Source: Novosphingobium profundi
GTDB taxonomy: Bacteria > Pseudomonadota > Alphaproteobacteria > Sphingomonadales > Sphingomonadaceae
DNA length: 64,000 bases
Direction of reading: 5' to 3'
Assembly (NCBI RefSeq): GCF_020524485.1
Contig: NZ_JAIVLF010000008.1
Location: 58,518 to 122,517 of the forward strand
The notes under the pieces were generated by a model. That model ran no database searches and was not told where the DNA came from. It saw nothing but the letters and a program-made list of their open reading frames with translations. The position numbers and the translations under genes were made by a program. Positions 26,703 through 35,670 of the stretch are shown in pieces (the first letter of the stretch is position 1; each line of letters opens with the position of its first letter).

Positions 26703-26770
26703 AAATCACTGTGCGCGATATCGTTCCCGCTTTGCAAGCGCGCGCAAATTTGTTCGCACAGCGGTGATTT
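26703..26770. promoter_or_regulatory. Nested inverted repeats in front of the reverse-strand operon
   Basis: Outer arms AAATCAC-TGTGCG and CGCACA-GCG-GTGATTT flank an inner TTTGC / GCAAA pair. This is the only operon-heading gap inside the cluster without a TRTCCG-N5-CGGAYA copy. It may be an operator for another regulator or a leader hairpin. Confidence 0.4.
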
Positions 26771-26805
26771 GCATGTTGGTGCGAGGGCAGGATACCCGGA
26801 TGCAA

Positions 26806-26836
26806 GAAGGGCCGCTGCGCAGCGCAGCGGCCCTTC
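26806..26836 (-). terminator. Probable terminator after TonB receptor 1
   Basis: Perfect 13-bp arms GAAGGGCCGCTGC / GCAGCGGCCCTTC around a 5-base loop, about 50 bases beyond the receptor stop. The reverse-strand T run is weak (CTTCTTG). Confidence 0.55.
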
Positions 26837-26884
26837 GGGGATGCCCCGCCGGCGCTTGGCCGGCAGGGACGCATGATGCCAGGA

Positions 26885-29437
26885 TCAGAAGTTGTAGCTG
26901 GCCTGGAGACCCCAGGTGCGCAGCTCGGGCAGCGCGAGGTTGAGGTAGGCATAGGACTGGCTCGCCAGCAGGTACGAGGGTTCGAGCAGGTTGTTCTGCG
27001 CGATCGAGGTGTACTGCTTGTTATTGAAGAGGTTCGTGACGAACCCTTCGAGCGTGAAGTCCCCCTTGGTGAAGCCGATGCGGGCGTTCACCTGGGCACG
27101 GCCCTTGATCCAGGTCTGGTTGGCCGGATCGACATACTGCTTCGACTTGTAGCTGAGATCGCCGCGGGCGAAGTAGCTGAAGTCGTCCCAGTCGGCCACT
27201 TCGCCGGTGTACATGAGCGCGAGGTTGCCCGAGTACTCCGAAGTCAGCGGCAGGGTGTTGCCCTTGAAGTCGTCGCCCTCAAAGCCGGTGCGCAGGGTGA
27301 CGGCCGGGTTGTCGAACGAGCGCACCGAGCTGCCATTCCAGGCGCCCGAGGCGGTGATCGAGAAGCCGTCGATGGGCTCGGCCATGACGTCGAGCTCGAT
27401 GCCGTAGACGTTGCTCTTGCCGGAGTTCGCGACACCGCGGACGATCAGCGGCTGCCCGCCCGAGGCGAAGATCACGCTGCGGTCGTTGTGCTGGTCCTTC
27501 CAGGTCGCGTAGTAGGCCGCCGAGGTGACCACGAGGCGTCCGTTGAGGAAGCTGCCCTTGAAGCCGACTTCATAGTTGTCGAGCTTCTCAGGCTGGACGA
27601 TGACGCCAAGACCGATCGACTCGCCCGCTTCGACTTCGGCCTGCGTGCCGGAGATGAAGCTAGTGTTGAACGAGCTGAGGCTGACGTTCGCGGCCTTCGA
27701 CCAGGAGGCGTAGACCATCATGTCGGGCGTCAGGTCGTAGTTGATGATGATACGCGGCAGGAAGTTGTTGAAGGTCTGGTTGTAGAAGGATTCCAGCGGC
27801 GGGAAGCTGCCCGCGGGAAGGCCGTAGATCTCGGCCGCATCGGGCGAGATGTTGGTGCCTGCACCGCCTGCGAACGCGTAGATCTTGTCGCGCTGGTAGC
27901 GGCCTTCAAGGTTGATCGAGAGCGCATCGGTGATCTCGTAGCTGAGGCTGCCGAAGATGCCGTAAGTGCGCGCCTTCTGCGGAGGCTGGCGGGCGCTGGC
28001 GGGCGCCGGGATGCCGTACTGCTCGAAGTTCGAGACACTGACCAGGCCAGGCGTCGCCGAGGTGTAGAGGTAGCTGGCACCCAGCATCGCCTGGAGCGGG
28101 CCGCCGTCATCGAAGGACAGGCGCAGCTCCTGCGAGAAGTCCTTGTTGCGACGCTCGACGAGGTAGGGGAACGACCAGTAGGTGCGCAGGCCATTCGCAG
28201 GCGTCGCTGCAAAGTTGGTGAACGCGCTGCTGTCGTAGTTGTCGAGGTCGGCGACTTCCGAGTAGAACTCGTTGTTGTAGCCGGTGAGCGAGGACAGGGT
28301 GAGGCCGGTGTCGCCCAGCTCGTAGTCCACGTTCATGTGGAGGTGGTAGTATTCGCGGCTGAGACCGTAGCCGTCCACACCCTTGCCGTGCGAGGTGATG
28401 CGGTTGGTGTCGTCACCCAGGATACCGGCAAGGAGCGCGTCCTCGGTGGTGTTCTGGGCCGGGCTGTAGCGGCTGTCGATCTTGGGCACCGCGCCGCAGA
28501 TCCAGGGGCGCCCGGCAAGCGTGCAGTTTGCCATGCTGGGGATTACGACTTCACCCGCGTTCGATCCCGAGAAGTAGGGGATGTTGGGCGAACCGTTGTT
28601 CGAGCGGACCTCGTAGGCCGAGGCCATGCCCTGCGCCGAGGGGCCGTCCTTGTCGCGGCTGTACATGCCGAAGGCCTTGACGGTGAGCTGCGAGGTGGGC
28701 GTGAACTCGAGCTGCAGCGTGCCGATGTCGCTCGACTGGTCGCCCAGCGTCTGGTTCGGGTTCGCGCCGTTGGTGTACGAGCCCGACTTGCTCATCGAGC
28801 GGCCGGTCAGGCGGAAGCCCAGGATTCCCGGTACGAGCTGGCCTTCAAGCGAGCCCTGCACGTCGAAGTTGTCCCGCGTGCCGACCATCGCGCGCACGTT
28901 GCCGCCGAAGCTGTTGGCAGGCGTCTTGGTGACGACGTTGATGGCACCGGCAAAGGCGTTGCGGCCGAAGTAGGCGTTCTGCGGGCCCTTCAGGATCTCG
29001 ATGCGCTCCGGGTCGGTGATGCCCATGAGCGCGGTGGCCGAGGCGACCGGCACGCCGTCGATGAAGCTGGCGGTGAGCGTCGAGTTGGTGGTCGAGGGCG
29101 TCATGCCGCGCAGTGTGATCTGCTGGAATGAGCGGTCGTTGCGGCCCGAGTTGACGTTCGAGACGTTGATGCCCGGCGTGTTGAGCACGACGTCGTTGAT
29201 CGAGCGGATCCCCTGCTTCTCGATCTGGTCGGAGGAGAGGGCGGTAATCGCGATCGGTGTTTCGAGCAGCGATTCCTCGCGCTTGCGCGCGGTCACGACG
29301 ATCGAGGAGCCGGCAAGGCCCTCCGACCGGGCGGTTTCGGACTGCGCCTGGGCCGGGGCGGCAACGCCCATTCCCAGAAGTGCGCTGACAACCATCATGG
29401 ATGTGCCCGAAAGCTTGGTCTGAAGTCGAGTGTTCAT
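26885..29437 (-). CDS. TonB-dependent outer-membrane receptor 1
   Basis: Outer-membrane active transporter of 850 residues. A signal peptide ends at AQAQS. The TonB box/plug start is IVVTARKREESLLETPIAI, plug motifs are GINVSNVNSG, ITLRGM and ERIEILKGPQNAYFGRN, and the beta-barrel ends in a C-terminal aromatic (LQASYNF). This is the large sphingomonad type that brings in non-iron substrates. It aligns along much of its length with receptor 2 at 49165-51591. The start ATG follows GGGGAAGAA; an upstream in-frame ATG at 29470 has no such site. Confidence 0.92.
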   Translation of the reverse strand: MNTRLQTKLSGTSMMVVSALLGMGVAAPAQAQSETARSEGLAGSSIVVTARKREESLLETPIAITALSSDQIEKQGIRSINDVVLNTPGINVSNVNSGRNDRSFQQITLRGMTPSTTNSTLTASFIDGVPVASATALMGITDPERIEILKGPQNAYFGRNAFAGAINVVTKTPANSFGGNVRAMVGTRDNFDVQGSLEGQLVPGILGFRLTGRSMSKSGSYTNGANPNQTLGDQSSDIGTLQLEFTPTSQLTVKAFGMYSRDKDGPSAQGMASAYEVRSNNGSPNIPYFSGSNAGEVVIPSMANCTLAGRPWICGAVPKIDSRYSPAQNTTEDALLAGILGDDTNRITSHGKGVDGYGLSREYYHLHMNVDYELGDTGLTLSSLTGYNNEFYSEVADLDNYDSSAFTNFAATPANGLRTYWSFPYLVERRNKDFSQELRLSFDDGGPLQAMLGASYLYTSATPGLVSVSNFEQYGIPAPASARQPPQKARTYGIFGSLSYEITDALSINLEGRYQRDKIYAFAGGAGTNISPDAAEIYGLPAGSFPPLESFYNQTFNNFLPRIIINYDLTPDMMVYASWSKAANVSLSSFNTSFISGTQAEVEAGESIGLGVIVQPEKLDNYEVGFKGSFLNGRLVVTSAAYYATWKDQHNDRSVIFASGGQPLIVRGVANSGKSNVYGIELDVMAEPIDGFSITASGAWNGSSVRSFDNPAVTLRTGFEGDDFKGNTLPLTSEYSGNLALMYTGEVADWDDFSYFARGDLSYKSKQYVDPANQTWIKGRAQVNARIGFTKGDFTLEGFVTNLFNNKQYTSIAQNNLLEPSYLLASQSYAYLNLALPELRTWGLQASYNF

Positions 29438-29531
29438 TGAACTTTCTTCCCCGCTTGTATGTTCTCTCACGCCTCTTCGCGTCGGTCGTTGATGCCGTGC
29501 GCGCCCTCGGACGCGGAGAACTGTTATGTGG

Positions 29532-29598
29532 GCAAGGCGCCGGTCTGTTGCGGCGGGTGGTCCGTACCCCCAAGCAGGACCACTCCGCAGCGCCTTGC
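29532..29598 (-). promoter_or_regulatory. Leader hairpin upstream of TonB receptor 1
   Basis: Read on the reverse strand, GCAAGGCGC pairs with GCGCCTTGC at the base. Above a one-sided internal loop, GTGGTCC pairs with GGACCAC. The structure sits 95-161 bases before the start codon, between the operator and the gene, and would be in the mRNA leader if transcription starts near the palindrome. Function unknown. Confidence 0.45.
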
Positions 29599-29700
29599 GG
29601 TACCTGCCTCGTCGCTCCCCTTGAGACGACTCATCATTGCAGGTCCACGGACGTCAGGATTGGTTGCAATGGGAAAATAGAAATTAAGGCTGCGATGCAG

Positions 29701-29717
29701 TATTCGCCTGTCGGATG
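29701..29717. promoter_or_regulatory. Regulon palindrome site F
   Basis: TATTCG-CCTGT-CGGATG, two mismatches to the consensus. All 17 bases are identical to site L upstream of TonB receptor 2. Confidence 0.65.
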
Positions 29718-29810
29718 AATTTGGGCGATTGGCCGTGGAGTTTGGACATTTGGCTACTTGACTTTGCCAAATGATCCTCACTGGATCGAAGCTTCTTTTG
29801 TATTGAAAAT

Positions 29811-29850
29811 AAAACAAAAAAAGAGGCCCCCATCGTGTGATGGGAGCCTC
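29811..29850 (-). terminator. Terminator of the transporter gene
   Basis: Stem GAGGCTCCCATC with one mismatch, loop of 4, followed on the reverse strand by a run of seven T and further T-rich sequence. It lies about 43 bases beyond the transporter stop. A textbook intrinsic terminator. Confidence 0.85.
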
Positions 29851-29892
29851 CGAACACGCGAAAAAGCGCGGCGTAGCAAAAATGTCACGCCC

Positions 29893-31299
29893 TCAGGTCA
29901 ATGTCGCTCCGGTGCCCTCCGTGGTGGCCATGCGGGCCGCCGCGAGCTTGTCCTCGTCCAGATCGTAGGCCCACAGGAAGAGGCCGTTGATGCCGAACAT
30001 GATCGCGGGGATCACCGCGAAGCCCAGGGTGAGGGCCAGAATGGCGCTCTCGGGCTGCTCGACGATCTTGCCGCCGGTCGTCGGAACGTAGTGCAGGGCC
30101 TCCAGGAAGATGCCCAGGACCGCGACGCCAAGCGCGTAGCTGACCTTCTCGATGACGGCGATGGCGCTGGCGAGAAGGCCCTCGCGGGCCTCACCGGTGA
30201 CGAGGCGGTCATAGGACTGCGTGTCGCCCAGCATGGAGATCGCCATGAGGATGATGGCGCCCGAACCCACGCCGCCAAAGGCACCGCGAATGATGATGCC
30301 GGTGTTGGTGATGGTGTTGTCTGCAAAGAGCCAGCTCAGCGTCACCAGGCAGAAGATGATGACGCCCATGAGGTAAGTCTGGCGCTTGCCCATGGTGCGC
30401 CCCGTACGCACCCAGAGCGGCATGGCGCAGGCCGTCGCGATGTTCTGCGTGACCGCAAAGACGATGAGGCCCGAGTAGCCCACGTTCAGGACGTTGAGCA
30501 TATAGAGCGCCATCGTCGAGGCGACCGAGGCGAACGAGAGGAACTGGAAGATCTTGGCGCCCAGCAGCATCATGAAGGGGCGGTTGCGCGCAATGGCCCG
30601 GATTTCCTTCAGGCCGGGCAGGTGGGTGCCGGTGCTCGATTCCTTGTGCTTGTGCGTGGGCATCGAGAGCGCGGTCGCGGTCATCGCGCCGCCGATGATG
30701 AGCGCCATGACAAGGCCCATCGTGGCAAAGCCCGAACGGTCACCGCCGCCAGCCTCGATCAGCCAGCCCGTGCCAGCCAGCGCGAGCAACTGGCCGATCG
30801 AGACGAAGACGGTGCGGAAGCTGATGAGGCGGGTGCGCTCATGGAAACCCTCGGTCAGCTCGGCCGGAAGCGCCATGTAGGGCACGTTGAAAAGCGAATA
30901 GGCCAGCGAATAGATCAGGAGGCCCGCGCTCATCCAGATGATCAGCCAGGTGTCGGTCAGGACCGGCGGGGCAAAGAGCATCAGGAAGGCGATGACGGAG
31001 AAGAGCGCGCCCGCGGCCAGGAACGGCTTGCGGCGGCCCCAGCGCGTGCGGGCCCGGTCCGAGAGCGAGCCGACGGCAAGGTCGATCACCGCGTCGGCGA
31101 GCTTCGAGATCATCAGGAGATAGCCGGCGATCTGGGGCGATTGGCCCAGCACCGTCGACATCATGAGCGGGAAGTAGGTCGAGACGGCGTTGAGCATGAT
31201 CGACACGCCGATGGTGCCGACGCTGAAGCCCAGGCACAGCTTTGTGCTGAGCCGGGCGTGTCCGGTCTCGCCCTGCTGTGCAGGTGCAGAAGTTGTCAT
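29893..31299 (-). CDS. MFS transporter, GPH (MelB-like) family, copy 2
   Basis: Inner-membrane carrier of 468 residues. Signature segments are ADAVIDLAVGSLSDRARTRWGRRKPFLAAG (GPH motif) and YSLFNVPYMALPAELTEGFHERTRL. Its start overlaps the stop of the GTHTG protein gene by 4 bases, so the two are coupled; the same pairing of GPH carrier and GxHTG protein is seen at 13.1-15.4 kb. The substrate is unknown. Confidence 0.88.
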   Translation of the reverse strand: MTTSAPAQQGETGHARLSTKLCLGFSVGTIGVSIMLNAVSTYFPLMMSTVLGQSPQIAGYLLMISKLADAVIDLAVGSLSDRARTRWGRRKPFLAAGALFSVIAFLMLFAPPVLTDTWLIIWMSAGLLIYSLAYSLFNVPYMALPAELTEGFHERTRLISFRTVFVSIGQLLALAGTGWLIEAGGGDRSGFATMGLVMALIIGGAMTATALSMPTHKHKESSTGTHLPGLKEIRAIARNRPFMMLLGAKIFQFLSFASVASTMALYMLNVLNVGYSGLIVFAVTQNIATACAMPLWVRTGRTMGKRQTYLMGVIIFCLVTLSWLFADNTITNTGIIIRGAFGGVGSGAIILMAISMLGDTQSYDRLVTGEAREGLLASAIAVIEKVSYALGVAVLGIFLEALHYVPTTGGKIVEQPESAILALTLGFAVIPAIMFGINGLFLWAYDLDEDKLAAARMATTEGTGATLT

Positions 31300-32180
31300 G
31301 TGTCCGCTTCTCCAAGGAACGCGCCGATCGCGTCGGCCTTTGCGGCGGGCGATCCCGCCGTCGACACGGCTTTGCCGTTGTCGAGCAATTCAAGTGCTCT
31401 GGTCACCGACTCGTTGAGCAGTGCCAGTTCGGTTTCGGGCTTGAGCAGGAGCGTCGGCGCCGTCACCAGGCCCATGCGTTCGAACGCCTTGTAGCGGAAC
31501 GCGGCAATGTAGGGCTTGGGGTAGGTGTCGAGCGTCTTCAGAACGTCCAGCGTGATGCGGTGCAGGATCTGCGGCGGCGGCATGCCGACCGCGAGGCGCC
31601 GTTCCGGCTCCTTCATGAAGTGCGGGAAGAACAGTGCCTGGTCCCGGCAGAAGTTGAAGGCCCAGATGAGGTGGCGGCCATATTCGTCGGGCTCGACGAC
31701 GGGCGCGTAGTTGGCGATCACCGCCTCGCGCAGATCGTCGGGGTACTCGGTGATGCCATCGAGGACGAGCTTGCGCACACGCGCCGGGTAGGCCGCGGCC
31801 AGTTCGCAGGCGATGCGCGCGCCGGTGTGGGTGCCGTAAGCATCGACCTTGTCGTAGCCAAGGGCCGCGCACAGGCGCTCCATGGAGCCTGCGAAATAGG
31901 CAATGTCGGGCTCTTCGGGGCTCGGCGGGACGGAATCGCCGTTGCCCAGCGTGTCGGGCGCGATGATTTCGCCAAGGCACCCGGCCTTGCGCAGGGCAAT
32001 CATCAGGTCCTGCATGAACCAGGACGAGGCGGGCGAGGCGTGGAGCAGCAGAACCGGCACTGCGCCCGCACGTGCGGCGGGCAGGCGGCGCAGGTGGAGC
32101 TGGCCTTCCTCGAGGCGCACGAAGGCGCGTTCGATCTGGGTGGCTTGCGTGCTATCCGAAGCAGGGGGCGTGTCTGTCAT
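31296..32180 (-). CDS. Alpha/beta-fold protein with GTHTG elbow
   Basis: Alpha/beta-hydrolase-fold protein of 294 residues, cytoplasmic. VLLLHASPASSWFMQD marks the oxyanion region. The elbow is G-T-H-T-G with His118 in place of the nucleophile. The C-terminal third has TLLLKPETELALL but no obvious catalytic His. This is the third member in the window of a GxHTG group, again attached to a GPH transporter. Its start faces the M24 gene across a 120-base divergent gap with a regulon palindrome. Confidence 0.82.
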   Translation of the reverse strand: MTDTPPASDSTQATQIERAFVRLEEGQLHLRRLPAARAGAVPVLLLHASPASSWFMQDLMIALRKAGCLGEIIAPDTLGNGDSVPPSPEEPDIAYFAGSMERLCAALGYDKVDAYGTHTGARIACELAAAYPARVRKLVLDGITEYPDDLREAVIANYAPVVEPDEYGRHLIWAFNFCRDQALFFPHFMKEPERRLAVGMPPPQILHRITLDVLKTLDTYPKPYIAAFRYKAFERMGLVTAPTLLLKPETELALLNESVTRALELLDNGKAVSTAGSPAAKADAIGAFLGEADT

Positions 32181-32231
32181 GGCTAAAGCCTATCGTGGGC
32201 GGGGTGAAAGCCGAGCCCGTCAGGGGCGCAA

Positions 32232-32248
32232 TAACCGGCAGGCGGACA
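32232..32248. promoter_or_regulatory. Regulon palindrome site G
   Basis: TAACCG-GCAGG-CGGACA, one mismatch. It sits in the divergent gap 52 bases from the reverse-strand start and 53 bases from the forward start, placed to control both. Confidence 0.65.
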
Positions 32249-32300
32249 AGATCATCCGAACAGGGGTACGGCAAGGGGGGACAATAGGCATGCTTGGGTC

Positions 32301-33599
32301 ATGGCGATAACAACATACACAGACGCCGAACTTCTTGCCTGGCTCGAGAAGTCCGGCCCGATGAACATGGCGCGCGCCGTGGAGATCATGGAACGTCATG
32401 ACCTGGAAGGCCTGGTCCTGGGCGAGCCGGTCAACGTCTTCCATGCGCTCGGCCACTGGCCTCAGATCGGCCGCACGCGCATGGCGCAGCCTCCGGGCAC
32501 CTTCGCGGTCATTACCCGTGCGAAGCCCGAGGAATTCGGCCTCGTGACCAGTCGTTTCCTGCATCATTACACTTGGGCCGACGGGCGCGAGCGTGCGGAC
32601 GTCCACTGCTGGCTCTACACCGCGCTGGGCGACGAGGGCGACGAGACCCTTTCGGTCGTTCCGCCAGGCCCCGTCCTCCCGCAGCGCGAAAGTGCGCCGC
32701 TGACCCAGGTTGAAGACCATCGTGCGCGGGCCTCTGCGCGCGAGGCTGGCGCCAACACCGCCACCGGCGATGCGGGCGCGGCGATCGTTGCGGCAATGCG
32801 CGGCATGGGCCTGTGGCAGGGGCGGGTCGGCTTCGACCACAGCGTCATTGCCGAGGTCGCCGCGCGCCACGACCATCCGGGCGCCATGGTCCAGGCCGAG
32901 AACATCCTGCGTGAAATCCGTCTCATCAAGTCGCCGCTCGAGCAGGCCCTGATGGCGCGCGCTGCGAAGGCCAACGTCGATGCGCTGAATGCCGTCGGCC
33001 AGGCCGTGCGGGCGGGCGCGGTTCATCACGAACTGATGGCGCTGTTCCGCCTCGAGGCGGCCAAGCGCGGCAACGGCGCGGTCTTCCTCAACGTCGACCG
33101 TGTGTCCTCGGATCTTTCGCGCGCGACCATCGCCGATGGCCAGACCCTCATGATCGACGGCGTCAGCCAGTTCATGGGCTACCACGGCGACTTTGCCCGC
33201 ACCGTCTTCGTCGGCGATCCGACCCGCGAGGCGCAAGCGGCCGCAAAGGCTTCGGCCTTCGGTTGGCAGGCCGTGCGCGAAAAGCTGCGCCCGGGCATGC
33301 GCTTCTCCGAGATCGTCAAGACCGGGGAAGAGGCGCTCAAGGCAGCGGGGCACACCGCGCTCGTCGGCTTCGGTCCGCACAGTTGCGGCCTTGCCCATAC
33401 CGATGAGCCTGGCGAAGTCCACGGCGGCTTCTGGCGCAAGCCCGACATCATTCTGCAGCCCGGCATGATCCTGTCGGTCGACTGCCCCACTCTCGACACC
33501 GGCATCGGTGGCTCGGCCCATTGCGAGGACCTTGTCCTGATTACCGAAGACGGTTGCGAACCCATCCATCCCTTACACGAACCGGTGATTGTCGTATGA
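32301..33599 (+). CDS. M24-family (creatinase/Xaa-Pro peptidase fold) enzyme
   Basis: Pita-bread-fold enzyme of 432 residues with the N-terminal creatinase-like domain and C-terminal M24 domain. The metal-ligand positions read Asp286, Asp297, His360, Asp394 and Glu409. The fourth is normally Glu but here lies in ILSVDCPTLD, so the metal site may be altered. It could cleave a C-N bond in a non-peptide substrate, as creatinase or DMSP lyase DddP do with this fold (inference). First gene of a coupled four-gene operon with two luciferase-like proteins and an anchored hydrolase. Confidence 0.85.
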   Translation: MAITTYTDAELLAWLEKSGPMNMARAVEIMERHDLEGLVLGEPVNVFHALGHWPQIGRTRMAQPPGTFAVITRAKPEEFGLVTSRFLHHYTWADGRERADVHCWLYTALGDEGDETLSVVPPGPVLPQRESAPLTQVEDHRARASAREAGANTATGDAGAAIVAAMRGMGLWQGRVGFDHSVIAEVAARHDHPGAMVQAENILREIRLIKSPLEQALMARAAKANVDALNAVGQAVRAGAVHHELMALFRLEAAKRGNGAVFLNVDRVSSDLSRATIADGQTLMIDGVSQFMGYHGDFARTVFVGDPTREAQAAAKASAFGWQAVREKLRPGMRFSEIVKTGEEALKAAGHTALVGFGPHSCGLAHTDEPGEVHGGFWRKPDIILQPGMILSVDCPTLDTGIGGSAHCEDLVLITEDGCEPIHPLHEPVIVV

Positions 33600-34444
33600 C
33601 CAGACCTTTCATCCTGTCCGCCGCGATTGCGGATCCGGAACTGGCCGTTCCCGAAACGGCCGCCACGTATCTTAATGCGGCCGACGAGACAGGGCTCGAC
33701 CTGCTGCTCTTCGGCGAGGCCGGTGGCCGCCCGTTCGACGCGCAGGTCCTCGTCGCCTGGGCCGCACCGCGCTCGCAGCGCGTCGGCCTCGTTGCGACCG
33801 TGCCTGCTTCGAACGCGCACCCCTTCCACGTGGCCCGCGCGCTCTCGGCGGTCGACTTCCTGAGCGCTGGTCGCACGGGCTGGTCGGTGATCCCCGAAGG
33901 TGCTGCAGAAGGCACGGCCGAGGACATGGTGGGCGCGGCGCGTTCGCTGTGGGACGGTTGGGGCAGTGACACGCTGATCCTCGACAAGGCTTCGGGCCGT
34001 TACCTCGATGCCAGCAAGGTCAAGGCCTCGAACTACGAAGGTCCCTTCTTCAAGGTGACCGGCCCGGTCAACGCGATGCGCCCGCTGCTCGGCCAGCCTG
34101 TGCTCGTGCTCGACGATGCCGCGCCGATCGCGATCAAGGACGCCGACATCGCACTCGTCTCCGAGCCGACCGCGGACGCGGGTGCAACCAAGAGCCTGCT
34201 CAAGGTCACGCTCGACACCAAGGTCGAGGACGTTGCTGCGCTCTTCGCCGAGGGCAAGATCGAGGGCGTGCACATGAGCCTCTCCGATCCGCTCGCCGAG
34301 CTGCCCAAGCTGGCCGCGCTCTTCGCCGAGCTGGTCGCTGCCAATCCGGGCGGGGAGGGCGACCTGCGCGCGCGCCTCGGCCTGCCGCTTGCGTCCACTG
34401 CCTCGAACCAGCCTGACGGCGCCAAGATCCCGGAGATCGCATGA
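33596..34444 (+). CDS. Short luciferase-like (LLM) family protein
   Basis: Protein of 282 residues with a luciferase-like start (LILSAAIADPE... LLLFGEAGG), VLVAWAAPRSQRVGLVATV and SAVDFLSAGRTGWSVIPEG, matching the flavin-monooxygenase family. It is about 120 residues shorter than the next gene product and lacks most of its C-terminal half. It may be a non-catalytic or regulatory partner, like the beta chain of luciferase (inference). Its ATG overlaps the M24 stop and its own stop overlaps the next start, so the three proteins are coupled. Confidence 0.75.
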   Translation: MTRPFILSAAIADPELAVPETAATYLNAADETGLDLLLFGEAGGRPFDAQVLVAWAAPRSQRVGLVATVPASNAHPFHVARALSAVDFLSAGRTGWSVIPEGAAEGTAEDMVGAARSLWDGWGSDTLILDKASGRYLDASKVKASNYEGPFFKVTGPVNAMRPLLGQPVLVLDDAAPIAIKDADIALVSEPTADAGATKSLLKVTLDTKVEDVAALFAEGKIEGVHMSLSDPLAELPKLAALFAELVAANPGGEGDLRARLGLPLASTASNQPDGAKIPEIA

Positions 34445-35670
34445 TGAGCAACGAAATCCACCTCTGGGCCTTCCTGCAAGGCATCGGCTTCTACCCCACC
34501 GGTTGGATGCACGAGCGTGCGCGCCCCGAAGGCGTGTTCTCGATGGACTACTACAGCTACGTCGCCAAGCTGGCCGAGAAGGGCCGCTTCGACGCCATCG
34601 TCTTCGGTGATCAGCTGCAGTCGCGCGGCGCCGGTGGCCGCACGCCCGAGCGCATGGCGATGCCCACGCTCGATCCGATGACGCTGCTGACCGCGATGGC
34701 CGCTGTCACCGACCACGTCGGCCTCGTCGCGACCATCTCGACCACGTTCAACACGCCCGAGATGCTGGCCGAGCGCTTCGGCACCATGGAGCGCATCACC
34801 GGCGGCCGTGCAGGCTGGAACATCGTGACTTCCGTCCACCCGGACACGGCGGGCAACTTCGGTCTCGACGAGATGCCGCCCAAGGAAACGCGCTACAGCA
34901 ACGCCGCCGACGTCGTTGACAAGGCCTGCGAACTGTGGGCCGCCATGGACCGTGCAGGTCCGCACCTGAACCAGGGCCGTCCGGTCCTCGTCCAGGCCGG
35001 CCAGTCGCCGGCGGGCCGCGAGTTCGCGGCGCGCACCGCCGAGGCCATCTTCTGCCCGGCGCCCTCGATCGAGGCGGGCATCGACTTCCGCAACGACATG
35101 CGCAGCCGCATTTCGGGCGTGGGTCGCAACCCCGATGGTACGCGCGTCATGCCCGGTCTGTCCTGCGTCCTTGGTGGCACCGAGGAAGAGGCCAAGGCCA
35201 ACCACAAGGCGATCATGGACATGGCCAGCGTCGAGCTTGCCATCGAGTACCTCTCGGAATCGCTGTGCTGCGACCTCACCTCGTTCGATCCCAACGCCAA
35301 GCTGCCGGTCGAAGCGATCCTTGAAAAGACCCTGCTGCCCACGGCCGACGTTGGCCGCATGGTCACGCCTGCCGGTGAGAAGGGCACGAGCCTTCGCGAC
35401 TTCGCGATGAACTTCATGCTCAACCCGCGCGGTCACAACGTCTTCATTGGCACGCCCGAGCAGATGGCCGACATGATGATCGAATGGCGCGATGCCGGCG
35501 CGTGCGATGGCTTCACGCTGCAGCCCAGCTACATGCCGGGCGGTCTTGAGGACTTCGTCGAAGGCGTCATTCCGATCCTTCAGCAGAAGGGCCGCTACCG
35601 CACCGAGTATCCGGGCACTACGCTGCGCTCGACGCTGGGCCTTCCGGCCTACGAACGGGCCGAAGCGTGA
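34441..35670 (+). CDS. FMN-dependent monooxygenase (NtaA/SnaA/DszA family)
   Basis: Two-component flavin monooxygenase of 409 residues that uses reduced FMN from a separate reductase. Typical segments are YYSYVAKLAEKGRFDAIVFGD, LDPMTLLTAMAAVTDHVGLVATIST, ERITGGRAGWNIVTS and VQAGQSPAGREFAARTAE. Relatives attack C-N, C-S or C-C bonds, for example in nitrilotriacetate, dibenzothiophene sulfone and pyrimidines. No flavin reductase gene was recognised in the window. The start overlaps the upstream stop. Confidence 0.88.
   Translation: MMSNEIHLWAFLQGIGFYPTGWMHERARPEGVFSMDYYSYVAKLAEKGRFDAIVFGDQLQSRGAGGRTPERMAMPTLDPMTLLTAMAAVTDHVGLVATISTTFNTPEMLAERFGTMERITGGRAGWNIVTSVHPDTAGNFGLDEMPPKETRYSNAADVVDKACELWAAMDRAGPHLNQGRPVLVQAGQSPAGREFAARTAEAIFCPAPSIEAGIDFRNDMRSRISGVGRNPDGTRVMPGLSCVLGGTEEEAKANHKAIMDMASVELAIEYLSESLCCDLTSFDPNAKLPVEAILEKTLLPTADVGRMVTPAGEKGTSLRDFAMNFMLNPRGHNVFIGTPEQMADMMIEWRDAGACDGFTLQPSYMPGGLEDFVEGVIPILQQKGRYRTEYPGTTLRSTLGLPAYERAEA

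Larger units (their letters stand above)
29438..29892. other. Long gap upstream of TonB receptor 1
   Basis: About 450 bases without a convincing gene; open frames on both strands lack ribosome sites and protein-like composition. It holds an imperfect long hairpin near the receptor start, a regulon palindrome 264 bases from the start codon, an AT-rich patch at about 29660-29820, and a terminator for the transporter gene on its far side. Confidence 0.7.

Noticed and set aside
29524..29817. 97-codon frame in the gap upstream of TonB receptor 1
   Set aside because: No ribosome site or recognisable domain; it runs through the regulon palindrome and leader hairpin.
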